From Actinoplanes sandaracinus (GTDB taxonomy: Bacteria; Actinomycetota; Actinomycetes; Mycobacteriales; Micromonosporaceae): a stretch of DNA of 64,000 bases. Numbering within the stretch: the first letter of the stretch is position 1; each line of letters opens with the position of its first letter. Shown here in pieces: positions 19,118 through 27,102 of the stretch. The stretch covers positions 62,001 to 126,000 of the forward strand of contig NZ_JASCTH010000017.1 in NCBI RefSeq assembly GCF_030009775.1, in the 5' to 3' direction. The notes beneath the pieces were generated by a model that worked only from the letters and a program-made list of their open reading frames with translations, made no database searches and was not told the origin of the DNA. The translations under genes and the position numbers were made by a program.

Positions 19118-20800
19118 ATGTCGCGACTACTCGGCAGGTTGCTCGTCCTCGCCCTGCTCGCCACCGGCCTGGCCGCGGGCGGCCCGGCCCAGGCCCGGGA
19201 ACCGGCCCACACGCCCGCGCGGGCCGTCGCCGCCATGCAGCCGGGCTGGAACCTCGGCAACACCTTCGACGCCACCGGCGCCGACGAGACCTCGTGGGGC
19301 AACCCGCGCGTCACCCGCGAACTGCTGGCCGGCATCCGGGCCCAGGGCTTCAAGAGCATCCGCATCCCCGTTACGTGGGGTCAGCACCAAGGCCCGGCGC
19401 CGGACCACACGATCGACCCCGCCTACCTCGCCCGTGTGCGGGAGGTGGTGGGCTGGGCGCTCGACGAGGGCTTCTACGTGATGATCAACATTCACCACGA
19501 CTCGTGGCAGTGGATCAACACCATGCCCACCGACCATGACAACGTGCTGACCCGCTACAACGCCGTCTGGACCCAGGTGGCGGCCGCCTTCCGGGACGCC
19601 TCGCCGCGGCTGGTCCTGGAGAGCGTCAACGAGCCGCAGTTCTCGGGCAGCTCCGGCGACGCCGAGAACTACGCCCTGCTGGCCGAGCTCAACGCGGCCT
19701 TCCACCGGATCGTGCGCGGCACCGGCGGCGGCAACGCCACGCGGCTGCTGGTCCTGCCCACCCTGCACACCAACGCCGACCAGGGCCGGCTCGACGCCCT
19801 GACCGCCGAGTTCACCGCCCTGAACGACCCGAACCTGATCGCGACCGTGCACTACTACGGGTACTGGCCGTTCAGCGTCAACGTGGCCGGCGGCTACCGA
19901 TTCGACGCGACCGCGCAACAGGAGATGCTTGGCACCTTCCAGCGGCTCCGCGACAGCTTGATCGGCAGGGGCATCCCGGTCATCCTCGGCGAGTACGGCC
20001 TGCTCGGCTTCGACCGGCACACCGGCACCATCGAACAGGGCGAGAAGCTCAAGTTCTTCGAACTGTTCGGCCAGCAGGCCCGCGCCGCGGGCGTCACCAC
20101 GATGCTCTGGGACAACGGCCAGCACTTTGACCGTGCCGCCGGAATCTGGCGCGACACCGAGTTGTTCGTCCAGATCGCCTCCAGTTGGCGGACCCGTTCC
20201 GGCACGGCCGAGAGCGACCTGCTGTTCGTCCGGCGCTCCGCACCGGTCACCGCGCGCACGATCACCCTCAACCTCAACGGCACCGGTTTCACCCACGTCC
20301 GCCTCGGCGGCGCCACGCTGCGGCGCGGCCCCGACTACCAGGTCGCCGGCGACAAGCTCACCCTCACCTCCGGGTTGCTGAAGCGACTGACCAAGACCCA
20401 GGGGTACGGGGTGAAAGCCTCCCTGTCACTGCGGTTCTCCCGTGGTGTCCCGTGGCGGCTCGACGTCGTCACCTTCGACACCCCACAACTGTCGGCCGCG
20501 ACCGGCGCCACCGCCGGATTCGCGCTCCCGGCAGCCTTCAACGGTGACCGGCTCGCCACCATGACGGCCACCTACGCCGACGGCACCAACGCGGGCCCGC
20601 ACAGCTGGACCCCGTACAAGGAGTTCGACCGTGCCTTCACCCCCGACTACCCCGCCGGCACGATCAAACTGACCCCGGAGTTCTTCGCCGAGGTCACCGA
20701 CGGGGCCTCGGTCACGCTGAAGTTCCACTTCTGGAGCGGCGAGATCGTCACCTACCACGTGACCCGCACCGGCACCGCGGTCAGCGGCACCCCCGCCTGA
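19118..20800 (+). CDS. Secreted GH5 endoglucanase with CBM_X2-like module
   Basis: A 560-residue glycoside hydrolase. The signal peptide (1-26) ends AQA. The GH5 barrel (about 35-365) shows WNLGNTFDA, INIHHDSW, the acid/base E172 in ESVNEP and the nucleophile E292 in ILGEYG. The C-terminus carries an Ig-like CBM_X2-type module (about 375-455) and a second beta-rich module (about 460-550). The enzyme would cut internal beta-1,4-glucan links (cellulose or xyloglucan backbone) outside the cell. AGGAG lies 4 nt before ATG 19118. A promoter with two operators is directly upstream. Confidence 0.92.
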   Translation: MSRLLGRLLVLALLATGLAAGGPAQAREPAHTPARAVAAMQPGWNLGNTFDATGADETSWGNPRVTRELLAGIRAQGFKSIRIPVTWGQHQGPAPDHTIDPAYLARVREVVGWALDEGFYVMINIHHDSWQWINTMPTDHDNVLTRYNAVWTQVAAAFRDASPRLVLESVNEPQFSGSSGDAENYALLAELNAAFHRIVRGTGGGNATRLLVLPTLHTNADQGRLDALTAEFTALNDPNLIATVHYYGYWPFSVNVAGGYRFDATAQQEMLGTFQRLRDSLIGRGIPVILGEYGLLGFDRHTGTIEQGEKLKFFELFGQQARAAGVTTMLWDNGQHFDRAAGIWRDTELFVQIASSWRTRSGTAESDLLFVRRSAPVTARTITLNLNGTGFTHVRLGGATLRRGPDYQVAGDKLTLTSGLLKRLTKTQGYGVKASLSLRFSRGVPWRLDVVTFDTPQLSAATGATAGFALPAAFNGDRLATMTATYADGTNAGPHSWTPYKEFDRAFTPDYPAGTIKLTPEFFAEVTDGASVTLKFHFWSGEIVTYHVTRTGTAVSGTPA

Positions 20801-20804
20801 CCTT

Positions 20805-20874
20805 CCCACCGACCCGGTCCCACCGACCCGGTCCCACCGACCCGGTCCCACCGACCCGGTCCCACCGACCCGGT
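20805..20874. repeat. 5 x 14-bp tandem repeat
   Basis: Five exact copies of CCCACCGACCCGGT directly after the GH5 stop, followed to about 20960 by decayed copies built around CCGGT (for example AACGAACCGGTC). A minisatellite, possibly also forming stable hairpins through ACCGGT-type symmetry in the decayed part. Confidence 0.9.
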
Positions 20875-21060
20875 CCACCACCCGGTTCCAACGACTGGGT
20901 CTCAACAAACCGGTCCCAACGAACCGGTCTTGGCAAACGGTTCTAGAGAACCGGTTCTGGAAAACGTCCGGGCGGCGGAGTGGTTGGGCCACCGCTCCGC
21001 CGCCCGGCGCAACTTCCACGATCACCACAGCCACCCGCCCACTACGAACCCGCTACTTAC

Positions 21061-21210
21061 GAGTTCGTGACGCGCGAGTTCGTGACGCGCGAGTTCGTGA
21101 CGCGCGAGTTCGTGATGCGCGAGCTGGTGACGTGCGAGCTCGTGATGCGCGAGCTGGTGACGTGCGAGCTCGTGATGCGCGAGCTGGTGACGTGCGAGCT
21201 CGTGATGCGC
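21061..21210. repeat. 10 x 15-bp tandem repeat with higher-order 30-bp unit
   Basis: Three copies of GAGTTCGTGACGCGC and one with ATG in place of ACG, then three copies of a 30-bp dimer (GAGCTGGTGACGTGC + GAGCTCGTGATGCGC). The period is divisible by three and one plus-strand frame (from GTG 20980 to 21363) stays open, reading EFVTR/ELVTC/ELVMR. Codon third positions are G/C only within the array, so I do not call a gene. Confidence 0.88.
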
Positions 21211-21539
21211 GAGCCCGTCGCCAGCCGTCCCGGCCGTCGCTCAGCTGCGACATCCAACCTGCCAACTGAACAGTGCTCCGGGAGCGCCTCGGCAACGGTG
21301 TGGACGCGACAGCAACCGGGCCCGCTGGTTTCTCGGGCGAGTGATCTGTTGGCCGCGCCCTAGCCAGCCAAGGTGAGCTTGGCCCTGCGTGCTCGTGGAC
21401 GGACACTCCCAATGAATCCGACGCCGACTGGTTGATGAGCCGCTGCCAGAAGGGCGCCGCCGGAGGCCCAGGATGAGCGTCCACGCAGTGGTGGAGATGA
21501 GGCGGCTTGCACACCGCCACATACCGCCTATTCAGCCTT

Positions 21540-21615
21540 CGGGCGGCGCGTCTGTGTGCGGGCGGCGCTCATGTGTGCGGGCGGCGCTCATGTGTTCGGG
21601 TGGCGCGTTTGTGTT
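21540..21615. repeat. 4 x 19-bp tandem repeat
   Basis: Four units of 19 bp; the central two are CGGGCGGCGCTCATGTGT plus one base, and the outer two are diverged. The period is not a multiple of three, so it is not a coding repeat. Confidence 0.85.
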
Positions 21616-21840
21616 CGCCTGATGGGAGCTCTCCGCTCGGCGGATCTCCGCTCACTCGCATGGGTCTCTCCGCCGCACGGCATCGGCGGGAACGCGGCCA
21701 CGCCCTGCTACGGCACGTGCCGTTCTGCGTCCGGGCCCATGTCGGCCACTCGGCCGCCTGACACGGATGTAACGGCACCACGTCTTGTGGCCCGAGTTGG
21801 CGGTCCCCTGCAATCAGGGAAGACATCTCCTTTGAAAACT

Positions 21841-21885
21841 CGACACCCGTTGTGGATGTAGCCGACACCCGCAACGGGTGTCGGC
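21841..21885 (+). terminator. Hairpin with mutually exclusive pairing (attenuator-like)
   Basis: GCCGACACCCG (21861-21871) pairs perfectly over a 3-nt loop with 21875-21885, followed by TTTCT, a terminator shape. The upstream segment CGACACCCGTTG (21841-21852) can instead pair with 21872-21883 over 12 bp. The two pairings exclude each other. There is no gene close enough to be obviously controlled. Confidence 0.55.
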
Positions 21886-22147
21886 TTTCTCGAACAGTCC
21901 GTTCCCCAATCGGAGGGCTGGGGTGACGACGCCACAACACGGTGGTCATCCGAGCAGTCTTCCGAGCCCTTGAATGCCGAGCCGCGCGGGCGGCGGCGAT
22001 GGACAAGCGGCGGGCGTCGGTCAGTGCGAGGTCGGCGGCCAGAGATGGGCAGTGGGGCTGCGCGGCGTGGGCAGTGGGAGCTGGGCAGTTGAGGTCAATC
22101 GGCGCAGGGGTACGCAGTGGGGAACTGGGCGGCTAGAGACAAGCAAT

Positions 22148-22187
22148 GGGGAGGTGGGGAGGTGGGGAGGTGGGGAGGTGGGGAGGT
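22148..22187 (+). repeat. 5 x 8-bp G-rich repeat (G-quadruplex candidate)
   Basis: Five copies of GGGGAGGT followed by GGGGAG, giving six G4 runs in 46 bases, a textbook G-quadruplex-forming pattern on the plus strand. It lies just beyond the stop of the LysE gene on the other strand, where it could block transcription or replication. Confidence 0.88.
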
Positions 22188-22224
22188 GGGGAGCTTGCAG
22201 ATGCCGGTGGGCGGGAGTGTGGGG

Positions 22225-22860
22225 TCAGGGGGTGGTGGATGCCGCTAGGCGGAGGCCGAGGACGATCAGGACGGTGCCGGTGATCGCGTCCAAGGCTCGG
22301 CGAACGGGTGGGCGGGACAGGGCTCGTCGCAGCGCCGCCACCAGGTTGGCCACCACGGTGAACCAGGCGACCGTGATGAGGACCGCGACCACGGAGAGCA
22401 GCAGGACGTCGGCGGCGGAGCCGTCCACCGGCGCGAACTGGGGCAGCACGGCCACGAAGAACACGCCGCACTTCGGGTTGAGCGCATTGGTCAGCAAACC
22501 GTCGCGGAACGACACCCACAGGCGGGTCTCTGCGCACCCGGGTCCCGGTTGCTCCAGGCCCGCACCGCCGCGCCGGGCCGCGAGCAGCGCGCTCACTCCC
22601 AGCCAGAGGAGGTAGGCCGCTCCGGCCAGCTTGACCACCGTGAAGGCGACAGCCGACGCGGCGATCAGCGCGGCCACTCCCATGGCCGCCGCTACCGACC
22701 AGCCGAACACTCCGGCGGCGACCCCGGCGGCGGCGGCCATGCCGTGCAGCCGTCCCGCCACCACCGAACGTCGCACCACCACCGCGAAGTCCGGCCCGGG
22801 TGACGCTGCCGCCAGCCCGATCACTCCCGCGAACGCCAGAGCCTGTCCCAACGAACCCAT
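22225..22860 (-). CDS. LysE-family exporter
   Basis: A 211-residue integral membrane protein with about six helices. The family motif ASPGPDFAVVVRRS lies near the N-terminus and GLLTNALNPKCGVFFVAVLPQF in the middle. LysE/RhtB proteins export amino acids or small amines. GGAGG lies 8 nt before ATG 22860; the open frame extends upstream to 23262 only through low-complexity repeat DNA. It is an isolated gene flanked by repeat-rich DNA on both sides. Confidence 0.9.
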   Translation of the reverse strand: MGSLGQALAFAGVIGLAAASPGPDFAVVVRRSVVAGRLHGMAAAAGVAAGVFGWSVAAAMGVAALIAASAVAFTVVKLAGAAYLLWLGVSALLAARRGGAGLEQPGPGCAETRLWVSFRDGLLTNALNPKCGVFFVAVLPQFAPVDGSAADVLLLSVVAVLITVAWFTVVANLVAALRRALSRPPVRRALDAITGTVLIVLGLRLAASTTP

Positions 22861-23648
22861 GCGCCCATCCTCCCCGCTCCCTCTCATTCTCACCGCCCCG
22901 GTAGGCACCCTCTCCCGGTAGCGCGTTCTGCCGGTCCCGCGCTGGCCCCGCGCTGCTCTCGCCTCGGTCCCGCGCCGGTCCCGCCTTGGTCCTGCGCCGG
23001 TTCTGCCGCCGGTTCCGCGCTGTTCCCCGACTCGGTCCCGCGCCGGTCCCGCCGGGGGAGCTTGGTCTCGCCCCTGCTCTGCCTGGCGTTGCACCGGTTC
23101 GGTCTGGTCCCGCATCGGTCCTGCCTGGTCCGGTCTTGCCGCAGCCCAAGGGTCGGCTTGGGCAGGGGATGTCTCGGCAACGATGTGAACGCGCCGGCAG
23201 CCTCGTGCCGGTGGGCTTCTCGGGTGGGGTGATCTGCTGGCCGTGCGGAAGTGCTGTTTCACGTCCGTTTTGACCTCGGAATCGTCCGGTCAGCTGATCA
23301 ACAACTGGCGTGAGCGGCCGCTATCACGGGAAGCGCGCGAACTGGGTGGATCTTGACTGGGTCCGCCGTGGATCTTGACTGGTCTGCCGGCTGGCCGTGA
23401 GTGCTGCCTCGATCTGCTCGGGATTGCGCTCACGACCAGCCAGCGGAGTTCGGACTGGCTGCCACCGTGCGCCCGGGACGGGCTATTTCCTTGGTCACCG
23501 TGGGACCGTGGGCGGACACTCCCGTCCGTGTTCTTGTAGCGTCCGTGTCTCCTGTGGCGCCCGTGTCGTGCGTGGAAGGCGCCCGGTCGGAGCGATTGTC
23601 ATACCGCGTTGATCAACGCTTGAGCTGTCGGGATGGCTGACTTTCGAG
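22861..23648. other. Gene-poor degenerate-repeat region
   Basis: About 790 nt with no convincing gene. 22915-23130 is made of diverged short repeats around CGGTCCCGCG. 23338-23390 contains a two-copy direct repeat with core TGGATCTTGACTGG. Composition is skewed to C/T on the plus strand in the first part. Confidence 0.5.
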
Positions 23649-26600
23649 TCAGCGCAGACAGGCCGCTGGGTCGTTCGAGTCCTCGAAGGACAGAGTGGCC
23701 ACGGTGATGCCGGGCTGCTCGAAGAGCACGAAGAGGGCGTGCACCCCGGTCACCGGCGGGAGAGGGGCGGTCACCTCGAACAGTTCACCGTCGGTAGGCG
23801 CCACCGGGACGGCGATGGTGGCCAGGATCGGGCCGGAGATCGGGTCGTCCAGGCGCAGCAATACGGAGCCGCCGGCGCGGCTCCCATCTGTGGTGTTCAT
23901 TCCGCCGACAGCCGGAGCGGCAGCGGCGGCCGAGGCAGCGAGTGCGGTGGCTGCCGGAACGACGGAGGCGACGGTTGCGGGGATAGCGGCGGTGGACGCG
24001 GTGGCGGCAAGAACAGCGGCAGCGGAGGCGGAGGCTGCGGAGGCGGGAACAGTGTCGATGGCGGGGGCAGTGGAAGCGGTGGCGGCGGAGGTCGCGAGGG
24101 CGGCGGGGAGGGCGGTGGCTGCGACCAGGGCGCGGACGGCGGAGAGCCCGCCGCCGAAGTCGACCTCGTCGAAGACGGCCCAGGCGCTGTGCCGTTCGCT
24201 GCGCAGAGCTTCCCCGGGAGCCTCTTTCGTGGCCACCGGAGTCGTTTCCGCGTACCCATCGTTGTCGATCAGCTTGAGCACGGACCGCGGTGAGCGAGGG
24301 GGAATGTGTTCTCCGCGGACGCGCAGCGTCGTGGTCAGGCGCCAGTCGGTGCTGGAGCGGCCCACCGCGATGGTGTGCGTGGCGTCCTCGATGACCCAGC
24401 GGGAGCGGGTCACGTCCCAGAATGCCAGCTCCGCGACGGGCACCGACAGTTCCACGGTGGACCGCTCGCCGGGTGCGAGACGGACGCGCCGGTGGCCGCG
24501 CAGCCGGCGTAGCGGCTGCTTGACGCGGGACCGCTGCTGCCGGGTGTAGAGCTGCACCACCTCGACGCCGGGGCGGTCGCCGGTGTTGACCACGTCCACG
24601 GTGACCGTCACCTCGCCGGCGGCGTCGATCGTGCCGGCGCTGATCCGCAGGTTCTCGTAGTGGAAACGGGTGTACGACAGGCCGTGCCCGAACGGGAAGA
24701 GCGGCGTGCCGCGGTAGTAGAGATAGGTGGCGTCGGTCGCGATGATGTCGTAGTCGAGCAGGTCGGGCAGGTCGCCGGCGTCGGAGTACCAGGTCTGGGT
24801 GAGCCGGGCCGACGGGTCGACGGGCAGACCGGCCGGGTCGCTGCCGAAGAGGACGTCGGCGAGCGCGGCGCCGTGCTCCTGGCCGCCGTGCGCGGACCAG
24901 AGCAGCGCCGGCAGGTTCTCCCGGGCCCAGCCGATCGCGTACGGGTAGCTGCTGGCCAGCGCGAGCACGGTCCGCGGGTTGGCGGCGTGCACGGCGCGGA
25001 GCAGTTCGTCCTGGGTTCCGGGCAGGGCCAGGTCACGCCGGTCCTCGGTCTCCCGTCCGGCGACCAGCGGGTGGTTGCCGAGTGCCAGCACCACCACGTC
25101 GGCTTCCGCGGCCACCGCGGCGGCCGCGGCCACCCCGTCGATGAGCAGGTCCACGGTGAAGACGGTGGCGTCCGCGGCGGATTCGGCGGCTGTGCGGACC
25201 GTCCCGTCCGCGTCGGCCACCAGGTAGCGGCGGCTCTGCACGTGCCGCAGCGCCAGCCCGTCGCAGGCCGGCTCGAAGCGGAACGTCTCGCGGACCTCCC
25301 AGCCGTTCGGGCCGGGCCGGTCGTTGACCAGGAGATGGTTTCCGGCGCCGAGGCCGTCCGCGCCGGCGAACCGGCCGTTCGCCACGGCGCGCAGCGAGAA
25401 CGTCTCCTCGCCCCAGTCCAGCACGTCGAAGAGCGCCTCGGCCGGAACGTCTTCGGTGGCGGCGATCCGTAGCGGGCCGCCGGTCTCGTCCGCGCTCGCG
25501 ACCAGCAGGCCCGCGGCGCAGCGCAGCGCCAGCCGGTCGGCGCCCTCGTGGTGGAGCACCTCGCCGGCGCCGATCCGTTCGGCGATCGCGGCTCGCAGGG
25601 TCCGGCGGTACGGCGGGGTGCCGCTGTACCAGTCGTCGACGGTGGTGTCGGCGAGCGGGCCGATCACCGCGATCCGTCCGGCACCGGCCGGGTCGAGGGG
25701 GAGGATGCCGTCGTTGGCGAGCAGCACCACCGAGGCGCGGGCCGCCTCGCGGGCCAGGACGCGGTGCTCCGGGCAGTCGATCACCTCGGGGCCGATCGTC
25801 CGGTACGGGTCCTCGTCCGGGTTGAACTCGCCGAGCCGGACCCGTACCGACAGGATGTGCCGGACCGCGGCGTCCACGTCGGACTCGGTGATCAGCCCTC
25901 GGTCCAGGGCCGTGGTGAACGACTCCTCGGAGAGCGGTCCGGGCTCGGTGACGCAGTCGATGCCGGCCCGCAGCGCGGCCGCGAACCCGGCTGGATGGTC
26001 CTCGCACCACTGCTGGTCACCGGCGAGGTTCTGCACCGCGTAGGCGTCGCCGACGACCATGACGTCGTCCTCGGACCAGCCGCGCAGCACCTCGTTGATC
26101 AGCGGGCTGAGGTGGGTGGGCCGTCCGTTGATCAGGTTGTAGGAGGCCATCACGGCGACCGCGGCCCCGTCGGCCAGGGCCGGGCGGAAGGCGGGCAGTT
26201 CATATTCGTGCAGCACTCGGGGCGGCATGTTGCTGGAGGTGATGCAGCGGTCGGTCTCGTTGTTGTAGCCGAGGAAGTGCTTGAGGGTCGGCGCGGTGCG
26301 CAGCCAGCGAGGGTCGTCGCCGCGCAGCCCGCCGGAGTAGGCGGTGCTCAGCACGCCGGTGAGCCACGGGTCCTCGGCGTAGCCCTCCTCGTTGCGGCCC
26401 CACCGAGGGTCGCGGAGCAGGTTGACCACGGGTGCCCACACGTTGAGTCCCACGTTCGCGGGGTCGCGGTGGTGCATCGCGCGAACCTCGGTGCCGACCG
26501 CCGTGCCGACCCGGCGCAGCAGGTCGGTGTCCCAGCTGGAAGCGAGGCCGACAGCCTGCGGGAAAGCGCTTGCTGCGCCGAGCCAGGCAACGCCGTGCAG

Positions 26601-26774
26601 CGCCTCGGTGCCGGTCCGGAACGGCCCGATGCCGAGCCGGGGGACGGGGGCCTGGTGCTGGTGCAGGAGGGCGATCTTCTCCGCCAGGTCGAGCCGGCCC
26701 AGAAGGTCGGACACCCGCGCGGCGAGCTTCTGCTGCGGGTCGCGAAAGACGATGCGAGAGGGGGATTCGGTCAC
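23649..26774 (-). CDS. Cytoplasmic GH3 beta-glycosidase with inserted and C-terminal modules
   Basis: A 1041-residue enzyme without signal peptide. The N-terminal GH3 barrel has NLLRDPRWGRNEEGYAEDP, KHFLGYNNE and the nucleophile Asp243 in VVGDAYAV. The second GH3 domain contains a fascin/beta-trefoil-like insertion (about 420-545; NGRFAGADGL and SRRYLVADADG) where many relatives carry PA14. An Fn3-like domain (about 720-820) follows, then a CBM6-like end (about 860-1041) split by an Ala-rich stretch of some 75 residues (883-957). It likely removes beta-linked glucose, or xylose, from imported oligosaccharides. A LacI-type palindrome sits just upstream. Confidence 0.9.
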   Translation of the reverse strand: MTESPSRIVFRDPQQKLAARVSDLLGRLDLAEKIALLHQHQAPVPRLGIGPFRTGTEALHGVAWLGAASAFPQAVGLASSWDTDLLRRVGTAVGTEVRAMHHRDPANVGLNVWAPVVNLLRDPRWGRNEEGYAEDPWLTGVLSTAYSGGLRGDDPRWLRTAPTLKHFLGYNNETDRCITSSNMPPRVLHEYELPAFRPALADGAAVAVMASYNLINGRPTHLSPLINEVLRGWSEDDVMVVGDAYAVQNLAGDQQWCEDHPAGFAAALRAGIDCVTEPGPLSEESFTTALDRGLITESDVDAAVRHILSVRVRLGEFNPDEDPYRTIGPEVIDCPEHRVLAREAARASVVLLANDGILPLDPAGAGRIAVIGPLADTTVDDWYSGTPPYRRTLRAAIAERIGAGEVLHHEGADRLALRCAAGLLVASADETGGPLRIAATEDVPAEALFDVLDWGEETFSLRAVANGRFAGADGLGAGNHLLVNDRPGPNGWEVRETFRFEPACDGLALRHVQSRRYLVADADGTVRTAAESAADATVFTVDLLIDGVAAAAAVAAEADVVVLALGNHPLVAGRETEDRRDLALPGTQDELLRAVHAANPRTVLALASSYPYAIGWARENLPALLWSAHGGQEHGAALADVLFGSDPAGLPVDPSARLTQTWYSDAGDLPDLLDYDIIATDATYLYYRGTPLFPFGHGLSYTRFHYENLRISAGTIDAAGEVTVTVDVVNTGDRPGVEVVQLYTRQQRSRVKQPLRRLRGHRRVRLAPGERSTVELSVPVAELAFWDVTRSRWVIEDATHTIAVGRSSTDWRLTTTLRVRGEHIPPRSPRSVLKLIDNDGYAETTPVATKEAPGEALRSERHSAWAVFDEVDFGGGLSAVRALVAATALPAALATSAATASTAPAIDTVPASAASASAAAVLAATASTAAIPATVASVVPAATALAASAAAAAPAVGGMNTTDGSRAGGSVLLRLDDPISGPILATIAVPVAPTDGELFEVTAPLPPVTGVHALFVLFEQPGITVATLSFEDSNDPAACLR

Positions 26775-26802
26775 AACGTGTTCCTTCGGGCCGAGCCGCT
26801 TC

Positions 26803-26818
26803 GTCGAAGCGCTTCGAC
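26803..26818. promoter_or_regulatory. 16-bp palindrome upstream of GH3
   Basis: GTCGAAGCGCTTCGAC is a perfect palindrome 28 nt upstream of the GH3 ATG (minus strand). It has the central CG and the GAAGCGCTTC form typical of LacI-family operators and shares the AGCGCT core of the CebR box. Confidence 0.6.
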
Positions 26819-26979
26819 AACGCGGCGGAAGAAGCCTCCGCGAGTGGTTTCGCGAATGTTTCGGACGGAGTTCCCTGAGGCTCGCACCACAGTTACGCCT
26901 GGGTCAAGGCGCGGAGGGCATGTTTGGTCATCGATTGTTACCGCCGATCCGGTGCCCCGCTGCGAGCGAGCCGTCGTTG

Positions 26980-27089
26980 AGGCAGGTCATCCGTGTCGGG
27001 TGAGGCGTGTGGCCTACGGTTCGGCCCGTGAAGGCGGTGAGCCGTAGGCCAGGCAGGTCATCCGCGGTGGTTGACGGGCGTGGGCTACG
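26980..27089. repeat. Imperfect direct repeat plus inverted repeat
   Basis: AGGCAGGTCATCCG starts at 26980 and again at 27051, each continuing into a similar sequence ending CTACGG (about 39 bp per copy). Between them CCTACGGTTC (27013-27022) and GAGCCGTAGG (27041-27050) are inverted with one mismatch and can form a stem. It lies between the ROK stop and the GH3 promoter; it may act as a terminator. Confidence 0.5.
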
Positions 27090-27102
27090 GCCGGCGGGTG
27101 GG

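Larger units (their letters stand above)
20801..22224. other. Gene-poor minisatellite region
   Basis: About 1.4 kb between GH5 and LysE without a convincing gene. It holds four separate tandem-repeat arrays and one hairpin (listed individually). The open frames crossing it have poor third-position G/C outside the repeats and no recognisable product. Confidence 0.6.
26775..27102. other. 328-nt gap between GH3 and ROK genes
   Basis: Contains the operator-like palindrome near the GH3 start and an imperfect direct repeat near the ROK stop, both listed. No gene is seen. Confidence 0.5.

Noticed and set aside
20980..21363. Open frame with pentapeptide repeats
   Set aside because: The frame is open because of the 15-bp minisatellite; codon usage outside the array is not coding-like and there is no proper start signal.
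21061..21615. CRISPR array
   Set aside because: Units are contiguous tandem copies without unique spacers, with no cas genes nearby.
22861..23262. N-terminal extension of the LysE protein
   Set aside because: Consists of low-complexity Arg/Gly/Pro sequence from degenerate repeats; the family starts at ATG 22860, which has GGAGG 8 nt upstream.
26561..26575. GGAAAGCGCTTGC inside the GH3 gene as a second operator
   Set aside because: Resembles a catabolite element, but it is imperfect and lies within coding sequence where such matches are expected by chance.
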